Positions 1-9,055 of a stretch of DNA of 51,338 nucleotides are shown here, piece after piece (the stretch's first letter is position 1; every line of letters begins with the position of its first letter). This stretch comes from Nostoc sp. CHAB 5844 (lineage in GTDB: Bacteria > Cyanobacteriota > Cyanobacteriia > Cyanobacteriales > Nostocaceae): contig NZ_JAIVFW010000057.1 in NCBI RefSeq assembly GCF_020829595.1, positions 1 to 51,338 on the forward strand, in the 5' to 3' direction. The translations under genes and the position numbers were made by a program. The notes below the pieces were generated by a model, which worked only from the letters and a program-made list of their open reading frames with translations, was not told the origin of the DNA and did no database searches.

Positions 1-117
1 GGAGCTAGAAGTTATCCAGACTTAGCAAAAGCAATTGAAACTGCTTTTAATCAAGTCTCATTAAATGATATTCATAATTGGTTTACCCATTGTTGCTACT
101 GTACCTCACTAGACTGA
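1..117 (+). pseudogene. C-terminal end of an IS630-type transposase (partial at window edge)
   Basis: The frame is open from base 1 and stops at 115-117. It encodes about 38 residues with the segment DLAKAIETAFNQVS followed by WFTHCCYCTS. This matches the usual C-terminus of IS630-family transposases that are common in cyanobacteria (ends in a W-F-T-H-C-C-Y-C-T-S type tail). The catalytic DDE part would lie left of the window, so it is not possible to tell whether the element is intact. No clear terminal inverted repeat was identified just downstream. Confidence 0.7.
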
Positions 118-126
118 GAAACGCTA

Positions 127-504
127 TTACTGCACTAAAAACTGTCGCAGGCTTAATAAACTCAAGGTTTGACCTAAATTTAAGGGCAACATCGAAATTC
201 CTTCCAAGCGGGACTGTACCCAACCTTCACCCCAGTACCATTCGTGAAAACCGTCTATTCCTCCACTGAGAAGCAAGCGCAGACAGTTAGGTTGAACTAC
301 ATCGACTTTATGATGGATCGAGACAGGTCCCGTCCAACTTGTAAACTGGTATCCTGGATAAATTTCTTCTGGCATTCCTGGGGTAAAGCGTTGTCCTAAA
401 AGCCATTTTTCTAATTGTGCAGGACGCAGTAAGCTATCGCCAATTGCACTGGCTGATGCTTCGATTTCTATCCGCAGTTGGCTTTGTTGAAAATTACCTA
501 GCAT
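127..504 (-). CDS. conserved hypothetical protein, SRPBCC/START-like fold suspected
   Basis: 125 aa with no signal peptide or membrane segment. The N-terminal half has the alternating pattern of a beta-rich small-ligand-binding protein (LRIEIEASASAI, then YPGYQFTSWTGPVSIHHKVDVV). The C-terminus, LGQTLSLLSLRQFL, is an amphipathic helix like the closing helix of SRPBCC proteins. The start at 504 is the only reasonable ATG. It lies divergent to hslO with about 140 bases between them, so the two may share a regulatory region. The SRPBCC assignment is an inference from the pattern; no catalytic or ligand residues can be named. That it is a real gene is fairly safe, because the coding bias and length fit the neighbours. 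Confidence 0.6.
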   Translation of the reverse strand: MLGNFQQSQLRIEIEASASAIGDSLLRPAQLEKWLLGQRFTPGMPEEIYPGYQFTSWTGPVSIHHKVDVVQPNCLRLLLSGGIDGFHEWYWGEGWVQSRLEGISMLPLNLGQTLSLLSLRQFLVQ

Positions 505-644
505 TTTTTGAGGAATCTATGAAACGCTGAATTGTATTTCTAGTATTGCAAATGCGATCGCCGCTCATCCTACCTTCACTTTAAATCGCAACTGAGAACT
601 TAGAATAGAAAAAGTGAACTTGTTAAGAAATGTAAGGTTTTTTC

Positions 645-1544
645 ATGGCGGATCAGTTAATTCGCGCTACAGCAGCCGAAGGTGGGATTCGTGCAGTGGG
701 TGTCATCACTACGCGTTTGACAGAAGAGGCTCGGCAAAGCCACCACCTTTCCTATGTGGCAACGGCAGCACTAGGACGGACTATGGCAGCAGGCTTATTA
801 ATGGCTTCTAATATGAAGCGTAAAGGATCTAGAATTAATATTCGAGTCAAAGGCGATGGCCCTTTGGGTGGTATATTGGTAGATGCAGGCTTGGATGGAA
901 CAGTACGGGGTTATGTAGGAAACCCGTCTGTAGAACTGCCTCCCAATGCTAAAGGTAAGCTCGATGTCGGTGGTGCAGTGGGCAGTGGCTACCTCTATGT
1001 GGTTCGGGATATTGGTTATGGTTATCCTTACTCTAGTACGGTAGAACTTGTGTCTGGAGAAATTGGTGATGATGTAGCGCATTACCTAGTAAATTCCGAG
1101 CAAACTCCTTCAGCTTTGGTTTTAGGGGTATTCGTAGGTGCAGCTGGAGTAACTGCCGCTGGAGGATTGTTAGTACAAGTTTTACCTAAAGCAGCTAGAG
1201 ATGAAGCCTTAGTAGCCACCTTAGAATCACGAGTGGCTGCCTTATCAGGCTTTACGCCATTGTTGCAAGCAGGTAAGACACTACCAGAAATTTTTGGTGA
1301 TCTTTTGGGAGATATGGGTTTGTCGATATTTCCCGAAACCCAAATGTTGAGATTTCACTGCGGTTGCTCTTTTGATCGGGTGCTAGGCGCACTTAAGATG
1401 TTAGGAGAAGCTGAATTACAAGACATGATTGTGAAAGACGACGGCGCTGAAGCTACTTGTGATTTTTGTGGCAGAGTTTATCAGGCAAGTAGTGATCACT
1501 TAGCTCAGTTGATTGTTGATTTACAAGCAGAATCTTCTGGTTAA
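645..1544 (+). CDS. hslO: Hsp33 redox-regulated chaperonin
   Basis: 299 aa, the usual length for Hsp33. It is a cytosolic holdase chaperone switched on by oxidation. The C-terminal zinc/redox switch is intact: C239-G-C241 (HCGCSF) and C272-D-F-C275, the CxC...CxxC set that binds zinc when reduced and forms disulfides when oxidised. The N-terminal chaperone domain shows the family segments AAGLLMASNMK, GDGPLGGILVDA and GYVGNP. The ATG at 645 follows a weak AAGG. It is transcribed in the same direction as the next gene, but the 161-base gap makes co-transcription uncertain. Family and function are confident; expression under oxidative stress is family knowledge and is not visible here. Confidence 0.97.
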   Translation: MADQLIRATAAEGGIRAVGVITTRLTEEARQSHHLSYVATAALGRTMAAGLLMASNMKRKGSRINIRVKGDGPLGGILVDAGLDGTVRGYVGNPSVELPPNAKGKLDVGGAVGSGYLYVVRDIGYGYPYSSTVELVSGEIGDDVAHYLVNSEQTPSALVLGVFVGAAGVTAAGGLLVQVLPKAARDEALVATLESRVAALSGFTPLLQAGKTLPEIFGDLLGDMGLSIFPETQMLRFHCGCSFDRVLGALKMLGEAELQDMIVKDDGAEATCDFCGRVYQASSDHLAQLIVDLQAESSG

Positions 1545-1705
1545 AAATAAAGTATAAATTAACACTGAATTTAACAAAGGTTAAAGGTATACCAGGAGAA
1601 AGTTCAGCTAAACAGTAGCTTTTTAACAATGAGAAAGTTACTATGGCAACAACTGAATTATTGACCTAGAGCCGATCACTATTTAATAAATTTTTGGTGT
1701 GAGAG

Positions 1706-3766
1706 ATGACAGAGCGGGATATTCCAGAAGGTTGGTCTCCAGCCAGAGCCAGAGAGCCAGATCACACGAACCGAACACCAAACTTCGGTGAAACTCAAGC
1801 ATTTGGCATCCCAGCTACTGGTTCTACCTCTAAGTCAGTGAAACAACAAGCAGAAAATAACTCGGAAGGATTACCGATAATAGATCATCATGCCGCAGCA
1901 GGCCCTTCACCCAGCAGACGTTCTGGGCCATTGCCACGCTGGATGAAAAGCTGGTTGTTGTGGTCAATATTGTTAGCGTTGATTCCCGGCAGTATAGGGT
2001 TTTTAGCAATGGCAATGCTGCTGAAGTTGCCTGCTGCCCCTAACTGCCCATCTATTTTTTGGCCTTTGGCTAGTGCTTCGGTGCGGCTGCACTGCGCTCA
2101 GTTAGCAGCTTCTAAGCAGACGGTAAATGATTTATTACAAGCGATCGCGCTAGTTAAACAGTTACCACAAAATCATCCGCTGCGGGGAGAAATTGATCGG
2201 TTTATAGAAGAGTGGTCACGAGACATTTTACAGTTGGCTGATCAAAGTTTTCAAGCCGGCAATTTAGAAGAAGCGATCGCCACAGCCCAGAAAATTCCTC
2301 AAGACCTGCCTGCATATAATTTAGTAGACGAGAAAATTGCTAAATGGGAATCTATCTGGTCTAAAGCAGAAGGAATTTATCAAGCAGTAGAAGAACAATT
2401 GCAACAAAGGCGCTGGTTGCCTGCCTCAATGTTGGCAGCAAAATTACTGCGTATAGATAATAAATACTGGTCAAGTACTAAGTACGATCAAATAAACCGC
2501 TTGATTGTATCAGTACGCGAAGATGGCGATAAGTTAGATAAAGCTGACAGTTTAGCAAAAACCAAAGTAGTAGATAACTTATTAGAAGCGATCAAAATAG
2601 CGGAATCGATTGGTAAGGAAAGCTATTTCTATGAAAAAGCGCAAGAGTCGATTCCTTTATTTGGACGCAAGATGCTGGAATTAGCCCAGGCTAAGATGGA
2701 TGCACGGGATGCAGATGCAGCCTTAGATATTGCTAGACAAATTCCTGACAATACCAAATTACAAGCGGACATTGAAGACTTTATTGCTTTAGCAGACGCG
2801 CAACGGAGTGCTTGGCTAGGTACAGTTTCTAGTTTAGAAACAGCGATCGCTCAAGCACAAGAAATTGATCCTTCCCGACCAAAATACAACAAAGCACAAC
2901 AGTTAATTACCCGTTGGCAACTGGAAATTGAAGATGTTGCCCGCCTCGAAAAAGCGCGGACACTCGCCGATCAAGGTACAATTAACGATTTAGCAGCTGC
3001 AATCATTGAAGCCCAGCAAATTCCTGCTAACAATCCTCGTGGTTCAGAAGCTAGGCAAGAAGTAGACCGTTGGCAAGCTCAAGTTGAAACAATTGAAGAC
3101 CGTCCTTACTTAGAACGCGCTGAACAAATGGCATTACTAGAGGATATCAATTCCTTGCAGGCTGCGATCGCCGAAGCTAGTCAAATCCGTAGGGGTCGGG
3201 CATTATATCCAGACGCACGTAAAAGAATTAACAGTTGGACAGCTAAAGTTCAGCGCATCCAAGACCAGCCATACTTAGATCAAGCACGAGATTTAGCTCA
3301 AACAGGAGATTTAACTGCTGCTATTAACGCAGCACAGACAATTGCATCTTCCAAAAGAGCGCTTTCTGGTGAAGCCCAAGCAGCCATAGATGATTGGCAA
3401 GAGCAAATTCGTGCCAAAGATAACTGGAGAAAGGCGCGAGAAGTGGCAGTTGTTGGTACACCTGATGCGTTGGTTGAGGCAATTCGTCTTGCTGATAGAG
3501 TCCCAAGTAGAAATATTCTCCGCTTAGATGCAAATGTAGCTATTGACCAATGGAGTCAACAGTTACTAGATATTGCCCGCTCTCAAAGTAATTCTAATCT
3601 CAGCAAAGCGATTGAAACTGCTCAATTAATTCCTAAAGGTACTACTGCTTACAATACAGCCCAAGACCAAATTAGAAATTGGCAGCAATTGTTAAATCCT
3701 CAACTTTTGCCTCAACCTGAGCCTTTGTTACCTCAGTCATCAACTACAGAAGGTACTAATTTGTAA
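1706..3766 (+). CDS. membrane-anchored protein with tandem helical repeats
   Basis: 686 aa. A basic, Pro/Ser-rich N-terminus of about 75 residues is followed by one hydrophobic segment near residues 82-108 (LLWSILLALIPGSIGFLAMA). The rest is helical repeats of roughly 50-60 residues built on a theme like A-I-x-x-A-Q-x-I-P...A...I-x-x-W-x-x-Q. Examples are TAQKIPQDLPAYN, EAQQIPANNPRGSEA and AAQTIASSKRALSGEAQ. At least seven units can be followed to the C-terminus, with TPR-like character. This predicts a single-pass protein with a long periplasmic or cytoplasmic alpha-solenoid or coiled rod, possibly a scaffold. Homologues in cyanobacteria are sometimes labelled chromosome segregation ATPase, but no Walker motif is visible here and I do not support that name. 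Function unknown. Confidence 0.8.
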   Translation: MTERDIPEGWSPARAREPDHTNRTPNFGETQAFGIPATGSTSKSVKQQAENNSEGLPIIDHHAAAGPSPSRRSGPLPRWMKSWLLWSILLALIPGSIGFLAMAMLLKLPAAPNCPSIFWPLASASVRLHCAQLAASKQTVNDLLQAIALVKQLPQNHPLRGEIDRFIEEWSRDILQLADQSFQAGNLEEAIATAQKIPQDLPAYNLVDEKIAKWESIWSKAEGIYQAVEEQLQQRRWLPASMLAAKLLRIDNKYWSSTKYDQINRLIVSVREDGDKLDKADSLAKTKVVDNLLEAIKIAESIGKESYFYEKAQESIPLFGRKMLELAQAKMDARDADAALDIARQIPDNTKLQADIEDFIALADAQRSAWLGTVSSLETAIAQAQEIDPSRPKYNKAQQLITRWQLEIEDVARLEKARTLADQGTINDLAAAIIEAQQIPANNPRGSEARQEVDRWQAQVETIEDRPYLERAEQMALLEDINSLQAAIAEASQIRRGRALYPDARKRINSWTAKVQRIQDQPYLDQARDLAQTGDLTAAINAAQTIASSKRALSGEAQAAIDDWQEQIRAKDNWRKAREVAVVGTPDALVEAIRLADRVPSRNILRLDANVAIDQWSQQLLDIARSQSNSNLSKAIETAQLIPKGTTAYNTAQDQIRNWQQLLNPQLLPQPEPLLPQSSTTEGTNL

Positions 3767-3835
3767 AGTGAGCGAATAGGGAGAATACTAGAGATAAAAG
3801 TTTTGACATCCTGATTCAGCATCGAAAAAATTTCT

Positions 3836-3857
3836 TTCTCTACTCCCTACTCCCTGT
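3836..3857. repeat. short tandem heptanucleotide repeat (CTACTCC-type)
   Basis: Between the two convergent genes the sequence repeats CTACTCC about two and a half times. This is the short tandemly repeated repetitive (STRR) type known from heterocystous cyanobacteria. No function is apparent. Confidence 0.7.
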
Positions 3858-3862
3858 GCAAA

Positions 3863-4816
3863 TTAATTCAAGAACACTGAACCGTTTTGTTGAATTCTCA
3901 TGGCTTTACTGTCTTGAGCTAAGTCAGTAGTTTCATCCAGAGTTACTTCTAACATTCCTGGTTCCTCAGCAGAAGCTTGTGGTGTAACAGACAGTAGTCC
4001 GCCATCTTCTCTTTGGAATGTAACTGTAACTGGAGCGCTGAGACCTTGCAACATTACATTTTCTTTACCTTGTAGCGATCGCGCTTCTGTATCACCGATA
4101 ACTTGGTAAGTTACTCTAGCTCCAGTGTCATTGATCAGCTTGACGTTAACTTTACCATTAGCAAGAGCGATCGTTGCCCTTGGTGCTTGTTGTTCAGATG
4201 GCGAAGGTGTTTGAATTGTGGAAGTTCCAGTGGTGGAAGCCTGGGGATTTACTGGTACACCTTGACTAGAGGTTTCCCCTTGTGATGGTAGTGTAGTTTG
4301 AGGTGTAGTAGTTTCACTTGTAGAAGCTTGCGGATTTATCGGTACACCTTGACTCGATGTTTCCCCTTGTGGTTGCTGGCCTTGGGAGAAAGCGTTGGGT
4401 GGACATCCTTGAGGTACAACATTTCTACTGTTGAAAGGTTCTTCATAATAAATCCGAGGACAAGGATTAAGTGTAGCTGCACTAGCTTGCGGTGTTTCAC
4501 CACCTACACCTAGTCCTGTTTGGTATGGAGTGGATGTAGTTGTGGTGCGAGCATTAGGAAGAAGCCCTTGGTTAGCCAATCTTTGAGTTATCGCATTAGG
4601 TGGACATCCCTGCGGTACTACTACTCGGCTATTATGTGGTTCTTCATAAAAAATACTAGGGCAAGGGTTAACCTTAGGGGTAGACTGTTGTGGTGTCACA
4701 GTTGGTTGTTGTGCTACTGCTGTTTGAGAAATCGCAGGCACACTAATCAATAAACCTCCGCAAACAGCACTGAATATTCCAGCAAATTTATGCAATTTTT
4801 GAGAACTCATATTCAT
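3863..4816 (-). CDS. secreted cyanobacterial protein with duplicated Cys/Pro motif
   Basis: 317 aa starting MNMSSQKLHKF. A signal peptide ends near residue 35 (SQTAVAQ), so the protein is periplasmic or secreted. Two copies of a ~26-residue motif follow, reading roughly N-P-C-P-x-I-[FY]-Y-E-E-P-x-N-S-R-x-V-V-P-Q-G-C-P-P-N-A, each with two cysteines that could form one disulfide. Next come two copies of a Ser/Gln/Pro linker (GETSSQGVPINPQAST). A C-terminal beta-rich domain of about 105 residues (from ATIALANGKVNVKL) contains NDTGARVTYQVIGD. An AGGAG-like ribosome site (CAGGAGTGAAAAATG) precedes the ATG at 4816. The gene is convergent with the helical-repeat gene. Family unrecognised; the repeated Cys motif suggests a wall or outer-membrane ligand-binding role, which is inference. 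Confidence 0.8.
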   Translation of the reverse strand: MNMSSQKLHKFAGIFSAVCGGLLISVPAISQTAVAQQPTVTPQQSTPKVNPCPSIFYEEPHNSRVVVPQGCPPNAITQRLANQGLLPNARTTTTSTPYQTGLGVGGETPQASAATLNPCPRIYYEEPFNSRNVVPQGCPPNAFSQGQQPQGETSSQGVPINPQASTSETTTPQTTLPSQGETSSQGVPVNPQASTTGTSTIQTPSPSEQQAPRATIALANGKVNVKLINDTGARVTYQVIGDTEARSLQGKENVMLQGLSAPVTVTFQREDGGLLSVTPQASAEEPGMLEVTLDETTDLAQDSKAMRIQQNGSVFLN

Positions 4817-5233
4817 TTTTCACTCCTGAGCAAATTGAGTATTAATTGTCTTGAAACTTTAGAGACTACTGCATTCAACAGACTTATTGAATTAATGAAA
4901 AATATGAAATAGGTCGATATTGATTAGTTGTAATCAGTTTGATAAAGTTTTTCACAATGATTTTAATTTACTAGTTCACTTTACTTTCTGCATCTAACTA
5001 TAGTGTTGAAATATGAATAATATAATTATTTCTCAAGTAGGAAGGCAGTATTAATATTCTAAAAACTATTTTTTAGCTAGTAAGTATAAATTTTCATTTA
5101 AAGAATAGTTATTTGTTAAGATGGAATCTACTCTAGGATTATTTCATGAGAAGATTTTATAAATTATATTTGAGTTATGAGTTGCAAAATTACAATTCAT
5201 AACTCAAACAGTTTAGCCAGCTATATTCAATAC
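4817..5233. other. AT-rich intergenic region
   Basis: The 417 bases between the secreted protein and the DUF2267 gene hold no credible ORF. The left part is presumably the promoter region of the gene ending at 3863. The only structured feature is a hairpin at 5169-5208, listed separately. Confidence 0.6.
5169..5208. terminator. long hairpin downstream of the DUF2267 gene
   Basis: TTTGAGTTATGAGTTG and its near-perfect inverted copy CAATTCATAACTCAAA (one mismatch) are separated by 8 bases. This gives a 16-bp stem 25 bases past the DUF2267 stop codon on the minus strand. There is no clean U-tract, so it may be a terminator, an mRNA-stabilising stem or a small dispersed palindrome. Confidence 0.5.
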
Positions 5234-5713
5234 CTAGGCTTCTTCCCAAAGTTGACGAACTCTATCTGGCAACCAACTAGCAATTTCCTCAATTCTTTCT
5301 GGTGATAGTTCGTCTTTAGTAGCAGAAAACACTGCTTTAACCACCTGTTCGCGGTCTACATTTGGTGGCATAGTGCCTTCATTGGCTACGCGGAATAAAA
5401 AGCGATCGCTATCAATCTTAAAGATGCCAGGGCCTTGCCAAGGTGGACGTACCCGACTCAAAAAGCTCACAATAGGATTTGTATCATGCCACAGTTCGGC
5501 AATTTCCATTTGTAGAGATTTATCGTCAGTTTCTTCAGCTGGTTTGTGCAGTTCTGCTTCAACATGATCAGCCGCTTCTGTAGTCATCAGGTCACGCATA
5601 ACCCGGAATACTACTTCTGTAATATCTCTAGCATCGTAAAGATCAGCTAAACCACTTTTTTGCTTTACCTTTTCTAAAAAAGGTAGATTTTTTTCTGCAA
5701 TAGGAGTTTGCAT
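5234..5713 (-). CDS. DUF2267 family protein
   Basis: 159 aa, soluble and acidic, with no signal peptide. The layout fits DUF2267: an N-terminal helical region (LYDARDITEVVFRVMRDLMTTEAADHVEAEL) followed by a second similar helical half (DREQVVKAVFSATKDELSPERIEEIASWLPDRVRQLW) ending in the characteristic LP-x-x-[VL]-R-x-L-W. The start is at 5713, preceded by GGAGG (ATTGGAGGAGATTAGATG), a strong ribosome site. Function is unknown in the family. It is an isolated gene flanked by AT-rich DNA. Confidence 0.8.
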   Translation of the reverse strand: MQTPIAEKNLPFLEKVKQKSGLADLYDARDITEVVFRVMRDLMTTEAADHVEAELHKPAEETDDKSLQMEIAELWHDTNPIVSFLSRVRPPWQGPGIFKIDSDRFLFRVANEGTMPPNVDREQVVKAVFSATKDELSPERIEEIASWLPDRVRQLWEEA

Positions 5714-5922
5714 CTAATCTCCTCCAATAACTTATTTATTAGCTGCATTTAAGCAAAATAAATCAGCAGTTTATATCGCTACTCACGGAAGTTTCCAAAA
5801 GTAAACAATAAACTGTTTAGCGCTCAAATTTATGATTTAAAAATGCAAGCTTTGCTATATAAGTTAGTAAGTAACGTCAAATCTATTCATCTATCACAGG
5901 AAACAAAAAAATCAAACAAAAT

Positions 5923-7335
5923 TTAAGACTCTAGAGTTATGGGTAGAGTGATAATGAAAGTTGTTCCTTTGCCAACGCTACTTTCAACTTGGATTTGACC
6001 TTGGTGATGTTCGACAATAGCTTGAGCGATCGCAAGTCCTAACCCTGAACCTGTAGCACTGTCTGTACCTGAATTTCCACTTTTTTTATGAGTACGTGCC
6101 GGATCTACCCGATAAAACCGGTCAAACAAACGTGGTAATGCTTCTGTAGGAATACCAACGCCAGTATCACTCACTTTAATTTGTAACTGAGCAGTACTGG
6201 TACGCATTCTTGACACCCGACCAATTCCTTCTTGACGTGCCAACTCTACATTTACTTTTCCACCTGCCGGAGTATACTGCCAAGCATTACTAATTAAATT
6301 TGTCAATAGCCTAACCAGTTGATTCCAATTACCTACTAGTGTGAACCAATTTTCTAGCAATTCGGGACTAGTTTCAGCAGTGGGAGGGTCAACTAACTTT
6401 AAATGTAATGCAATGCCTTTTTCACTGGCTAAAAGTTGCTGTTCTTCGACTACTTCCATCAGCAAGGCATCTAAAGGGCAAGGTGAAAATGTATCTTTAC
6501 TAATACCACTATCTTGTCGTGCTAAAAACAATAAGTCATTAACTAACTTACCTAAGCGTTGCGTCAGTCGTTCTACAACCTTTAGCTGCTGGCGATAGTT
6601 GGCAGAAGAACTCACTTCTGCCTCAACTAACTCCAATTCACTCAAGGCGACTTGCACATTAGTTTGAATCAAAGTAATGGGACTTCTCAATTCATGAGAA
6701 GCATCAGCAGTAAATTGCTTAAGTCTTTGATAAGAATCACCTACAGGTTCCATTGCTTTCCCAGAAAGAAACCAGCCACTGGCAGCCACAGACAGTAACA
6801 TTACCCAAATACCTAATGCTAAATCTAAAATTAGCTGGCGGCTGGGTTTGGTCACTTCAAACCAAGGATGACTTACACGCAGATATCCTAATACTTGTCG
6901 TCCAAATTCCACGCGCTGGGTTACTTGACGCAACGATAGTTCTGAGTCTCCCCACTTGTCTTGTTTAGGTACTCGTACTGTTTCGCCAGTATGATTACCG
7001 TGAATTGGAATATTGAGGGGTTCTGATAAAGTTGACCAAAGTAATTTTCCTGTAGGACTAAACCATTCCAAATCGATGTGGTCATCATCTACATGATTGG
7101 CATTGTTGCGGAAACTAGCTTCTACATTGATACGGAGTTTGTCAGTTTCGTCATTTACTGGCTCAATGACCAGCGATCGCTCAACAATTTCCACAACATG
7201 ATTCAAGGTATCATCAATCCGCTCAACCAAAGTACTACGGACATATAAATACACACCACTAGCAAACAGCAACAACAACACCGCAGTTACCGCAGTATAC
7301 CAAATAGCAAGACGACGGCGAGTAGCTTGAAACAT
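5923..7335 (-). CDS. membrane sensor histidine kinase (RppB-like, orphan)
   Basis: 470 aa. Topology: TM1 at about residues 11-32, a periplasmic sensor of about 135 residues, and TM2 at about 170-195. The HisKA box is FTADASHELRSP with phospho-acceptor H214. The HATPase domain shows N-box LLTNLISNAWQYTP, G1 DTGVGIP, F-box FDRFYRVD and G2 GSGLGLAIAQAIVEHHQG. All catalytic motifs are intact. A HAMP domain is not evident between TM2 and the H box. The architecture resembles cyanobacterial RppB/CusS-type kinases. No response regulator gene is adjacent (nearest ones are 9 and 36 kb away), so the partner must be elsewhere. The signal sensed is unknown. Confidence 0.93.
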   Translation of the reverse strand: MFQATRRRLAIWYTAVTAVLLLLFASGVYLYVRSTLVERIDDTLNHVVEIVERSLVIEPVNDETDKLRINVEASFRNNANHVDDDHIDLEWFSPTGKLLWSTLSEPLNIPIHGNHTGETVRVPKQDKWGDSELSLRQVTQRVEFGRQVLGYLRVSHPWFEVTKPSRQLILDLALGIWVMLLSVAASGWFLSGKAMEPVGDSYQRLKQFTADASHELRSPITLIQTNVQVALSELELVEAEVSSSANYRQQLKVVERLTQRLGKLVNDLLFLARQDSGISKDTFSPCPLDALLMEVVEEQQLLASEKGIALHLKLVDPPTAETSPELLENWFTLVGNWNQLVRLLTNLISNAWQYTPAGGKVNVELARQEGIGRVSRMRTSTAQLQIKVSDTGVGIPTEALPRLFDRFYRVDPARTHKKSGNSGTDSATGSGLGLAIAQAIVEHHQGQIQVESSVGKGTTFIITLPITLES

Positions 7336-7775
7336 ACTTGCAACCCAAATCTACTTAAGTAGATTTATCAATAACAGTAACTAATAGCTAAGAATATAGT
7401 AAATTACAAGGTTTTAGGGCTAGTAAGTGATCTAGCAGCCAAGTGAATGTATTCTGGATTCATCAACTGAGAAGTTTAATTAATCAAAACTTTATAACTA
7501 CATCCTAACTTTAACTAATAAATTGCCATAACACCTAGTATACCAATAGTAATTTTACCGTAGGCAAAGATATCATCTATAAGTTTATATCGAGATACTT
7601 AGGAACAAATTAGTATGAATATTTTTGAGTTGTAAATTAGTCATATATGGTAGTTTTACTAGTGCAAATATATGTAAAATGCTTAGAGTTTGGTGAATTT
7701 TCTGAGGTGCTATTTTTGCTACAACGGTTACATTGATTTTGTAATCTTTTTCTAAAGAGTAGTTAATTAGCCCCC
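7336..7775. promoter_or_regulatory. divergent intergenic region (kinase / fimbrial operon)
   Basis: These 440 AT-rich bases separate the kinase (minus) from the pilin-like gene (plus). They must carry both promoters. No hairpin or repeated operator could be picked out by eye, and the 72-codon minus-strand frame inside it has no family resemblance or ribosome site. Confidence 0.5.
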
Positions 7776-8378
7776 ATGAAAAAGAACTTTTTGTTAGCAG
7801 CATTTACCTTAGCCACAGCTTCTCTGACTAGCAGCTTATTATCTGCACCTGCTAAAGCTGTTTCTGTTGATGTACCAATCAAAGTTGAAGTACCAGAGGT
7901 TATTTACATCCAAACTTACAAAAGCCTTACTTTTAGACCCACTAGTTCAGAGTATTTGGGAGCTGCCGCACCTGTAAACGACACTGATGGTATCTTTTCT
8001 TCTGACGGTACTATTACTCCACTTCCTCCTCCTAGTGGTAACTTAACGCCGACTACAGGCAACATACCAACAGGAGATATTTTAGTTTATAGAATTTGGG
8101 GTACTAGTACTGGTGCAAATGGTCAGATTAATCACACTGTGACTTATAACGGTGGCAATTCTGGAACACTTTATTTTGGTGGCGATACTAACTCTACCGA
8201 TACTGTAGGTATTACAATCAGCGCAAATCCTCAACCTCAAACAGCTCCGGGGCTTGATACCAGTGCAGCGCCTATTGAAGGAAAAGTAGCGTTTACATTT
8301 AACTTCGCAAGCGCCACAAAAGCTGGTACATATTCTAATCCTGGCCAATTTTTGACAATTACAGCTACAGGTATTTAG
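7776..8378 (+). CDS. putative chaperone-usher pilin subunit 1
   Basis: 200 aa. The signal peptide MKKNFLLAAFTLATASL ends at about residue 28 (APAKA), so it is exported by Sec. The mature part is Ser/Thr/Gly/Asn-rich and beta-predicted, without cysteine. It ends in KAGTYSNPGQFLTITATGI. That last strand resembles the C-terminal strand of spore-coat-U/sigma-clade fimbrial subunits (GTYSDTLTVTVTY type) that a PapD-like chaperone caps. It is the first gene of an operon-like set followed by a second subunit, a chaperone and an usher. The pilin role is inferred from this context and the C-terminal pattern; sequence identity to known pilins is low. Confidence 0.7.
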   Translation: MKKNFLLAAFTLATASLTSSLLSAPAKAVSVDVPIKVEVPEVIYIQTYKSLTFRPTSSEYLGAAAPVNDTDGIFSSDGTITPLPPPSGNLTPTTGNIPTGDILVYRIWGTSTGANGQINHTVTYNGGNSGTLYFGGDTNSTDTVGITISANPQPQTAPGLDTSAAPIEGKVAFTFNFASATKAGTYSNPGQFLTITATGI

Positions 8379-8526
8379 ACATACTTATTTGGCCTTGAGT
8401 TGCATCTAATAAAGAGGCAAAAATTGCAAGTTCTGGCTTAGAGCAAAATTACAATAGTAGGTTCAGCACTCTTCCCAGAACTTCATATCTCAAGGTCATT
8501 TTTTGATTTATTTGGGCAAGCATCTG

Positions 8527-9036
8527 ATGAAACGGTTATTCTTTCTCAGTACATTTTTGTCTGTATTTCTGTTGTATCAACCCAAGACTTTTGGGCAATA
8601 TAGTTTTCCCAACAATACCTTAACGCTCGATTCAATTCAATTAAATGAGATTTTCTCTGAAGGTTCTAATCAAGTAGATGATGGCAGAATACAAACAAAT
8701 TCAATTAATCCTCCATTACCCACACCTTCACTTACTACTCAAGTGAGCCGTACAGTCGAAAAAATTTGGCAACTAGAACTTTCAGGAACTCAAGATGAAA
8801 ACCAAATCTCGGTTGCTTATGATTTGATTTCAGGTAAAAACAATCCTGACAGACTGAGTAACGAAAAAGATAGTAACGAAATCAACGTTTCTATTACTCC
8901 AATTGCACCAGTTATAGACCCTAATGCCGCTAAAAGAATTCTATACGGAGGAGCTATCTTTAACTTAGATTTGTCAAATATCAAAACATCAGGCTCTTAT
9001 TCAGGAAAATTAATGATAACTTTCACTGGCATTTAA
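8527..9036 (+). CDS. putative chaperone-usher pilin subunit 2
   Basis: 169 aa from the ATG at 8527. An in-frame TTG at 8503 would add 8 residues, but the ATG directly precedes a good signal peptide (MKRLFFLSTFLSVFLLYQP). The mature protein is Asn/Ser-rich and has no cysteine. Its end, TSGSYSGKLMITFTGI, parallels the end of the upstream gene (G-x-Y-S...L-x-I-T-x-T-G-I), which supports a shared fold and common chaperone recognition. Its stop lies 19 bases before the chaperone start, so co-transcription with the chaperone is likely. Which of the two subunits is the main pilin and which the tip or adaptor cannot be decided. Confidence 0.68.
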   Translation: MKRLFFLSTFLSVFLLYQPKTFGQYSFPNNTLTLDSIQLNEIFSEGSNQVDDGRIQTNSINPPLPTPSLTTQVSRTVEKIWQLELSGTQDENQISVAYDLISGKNNPDRLSNEKDSNEINVSITPIAPVIDPNAAKRILYGGAIFNLDLSNIKTSGSYSGKLMITFTGI

Positions 9037-9055
9037 ATATTAATTTACTCAACCA

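Noticed and set aside
7585-7803. 72-codon minus-strand ORF before the first pilin-like gene
   Set aside because: It overlaps the start of the exported subunit and has AT-rich, low-information composition.
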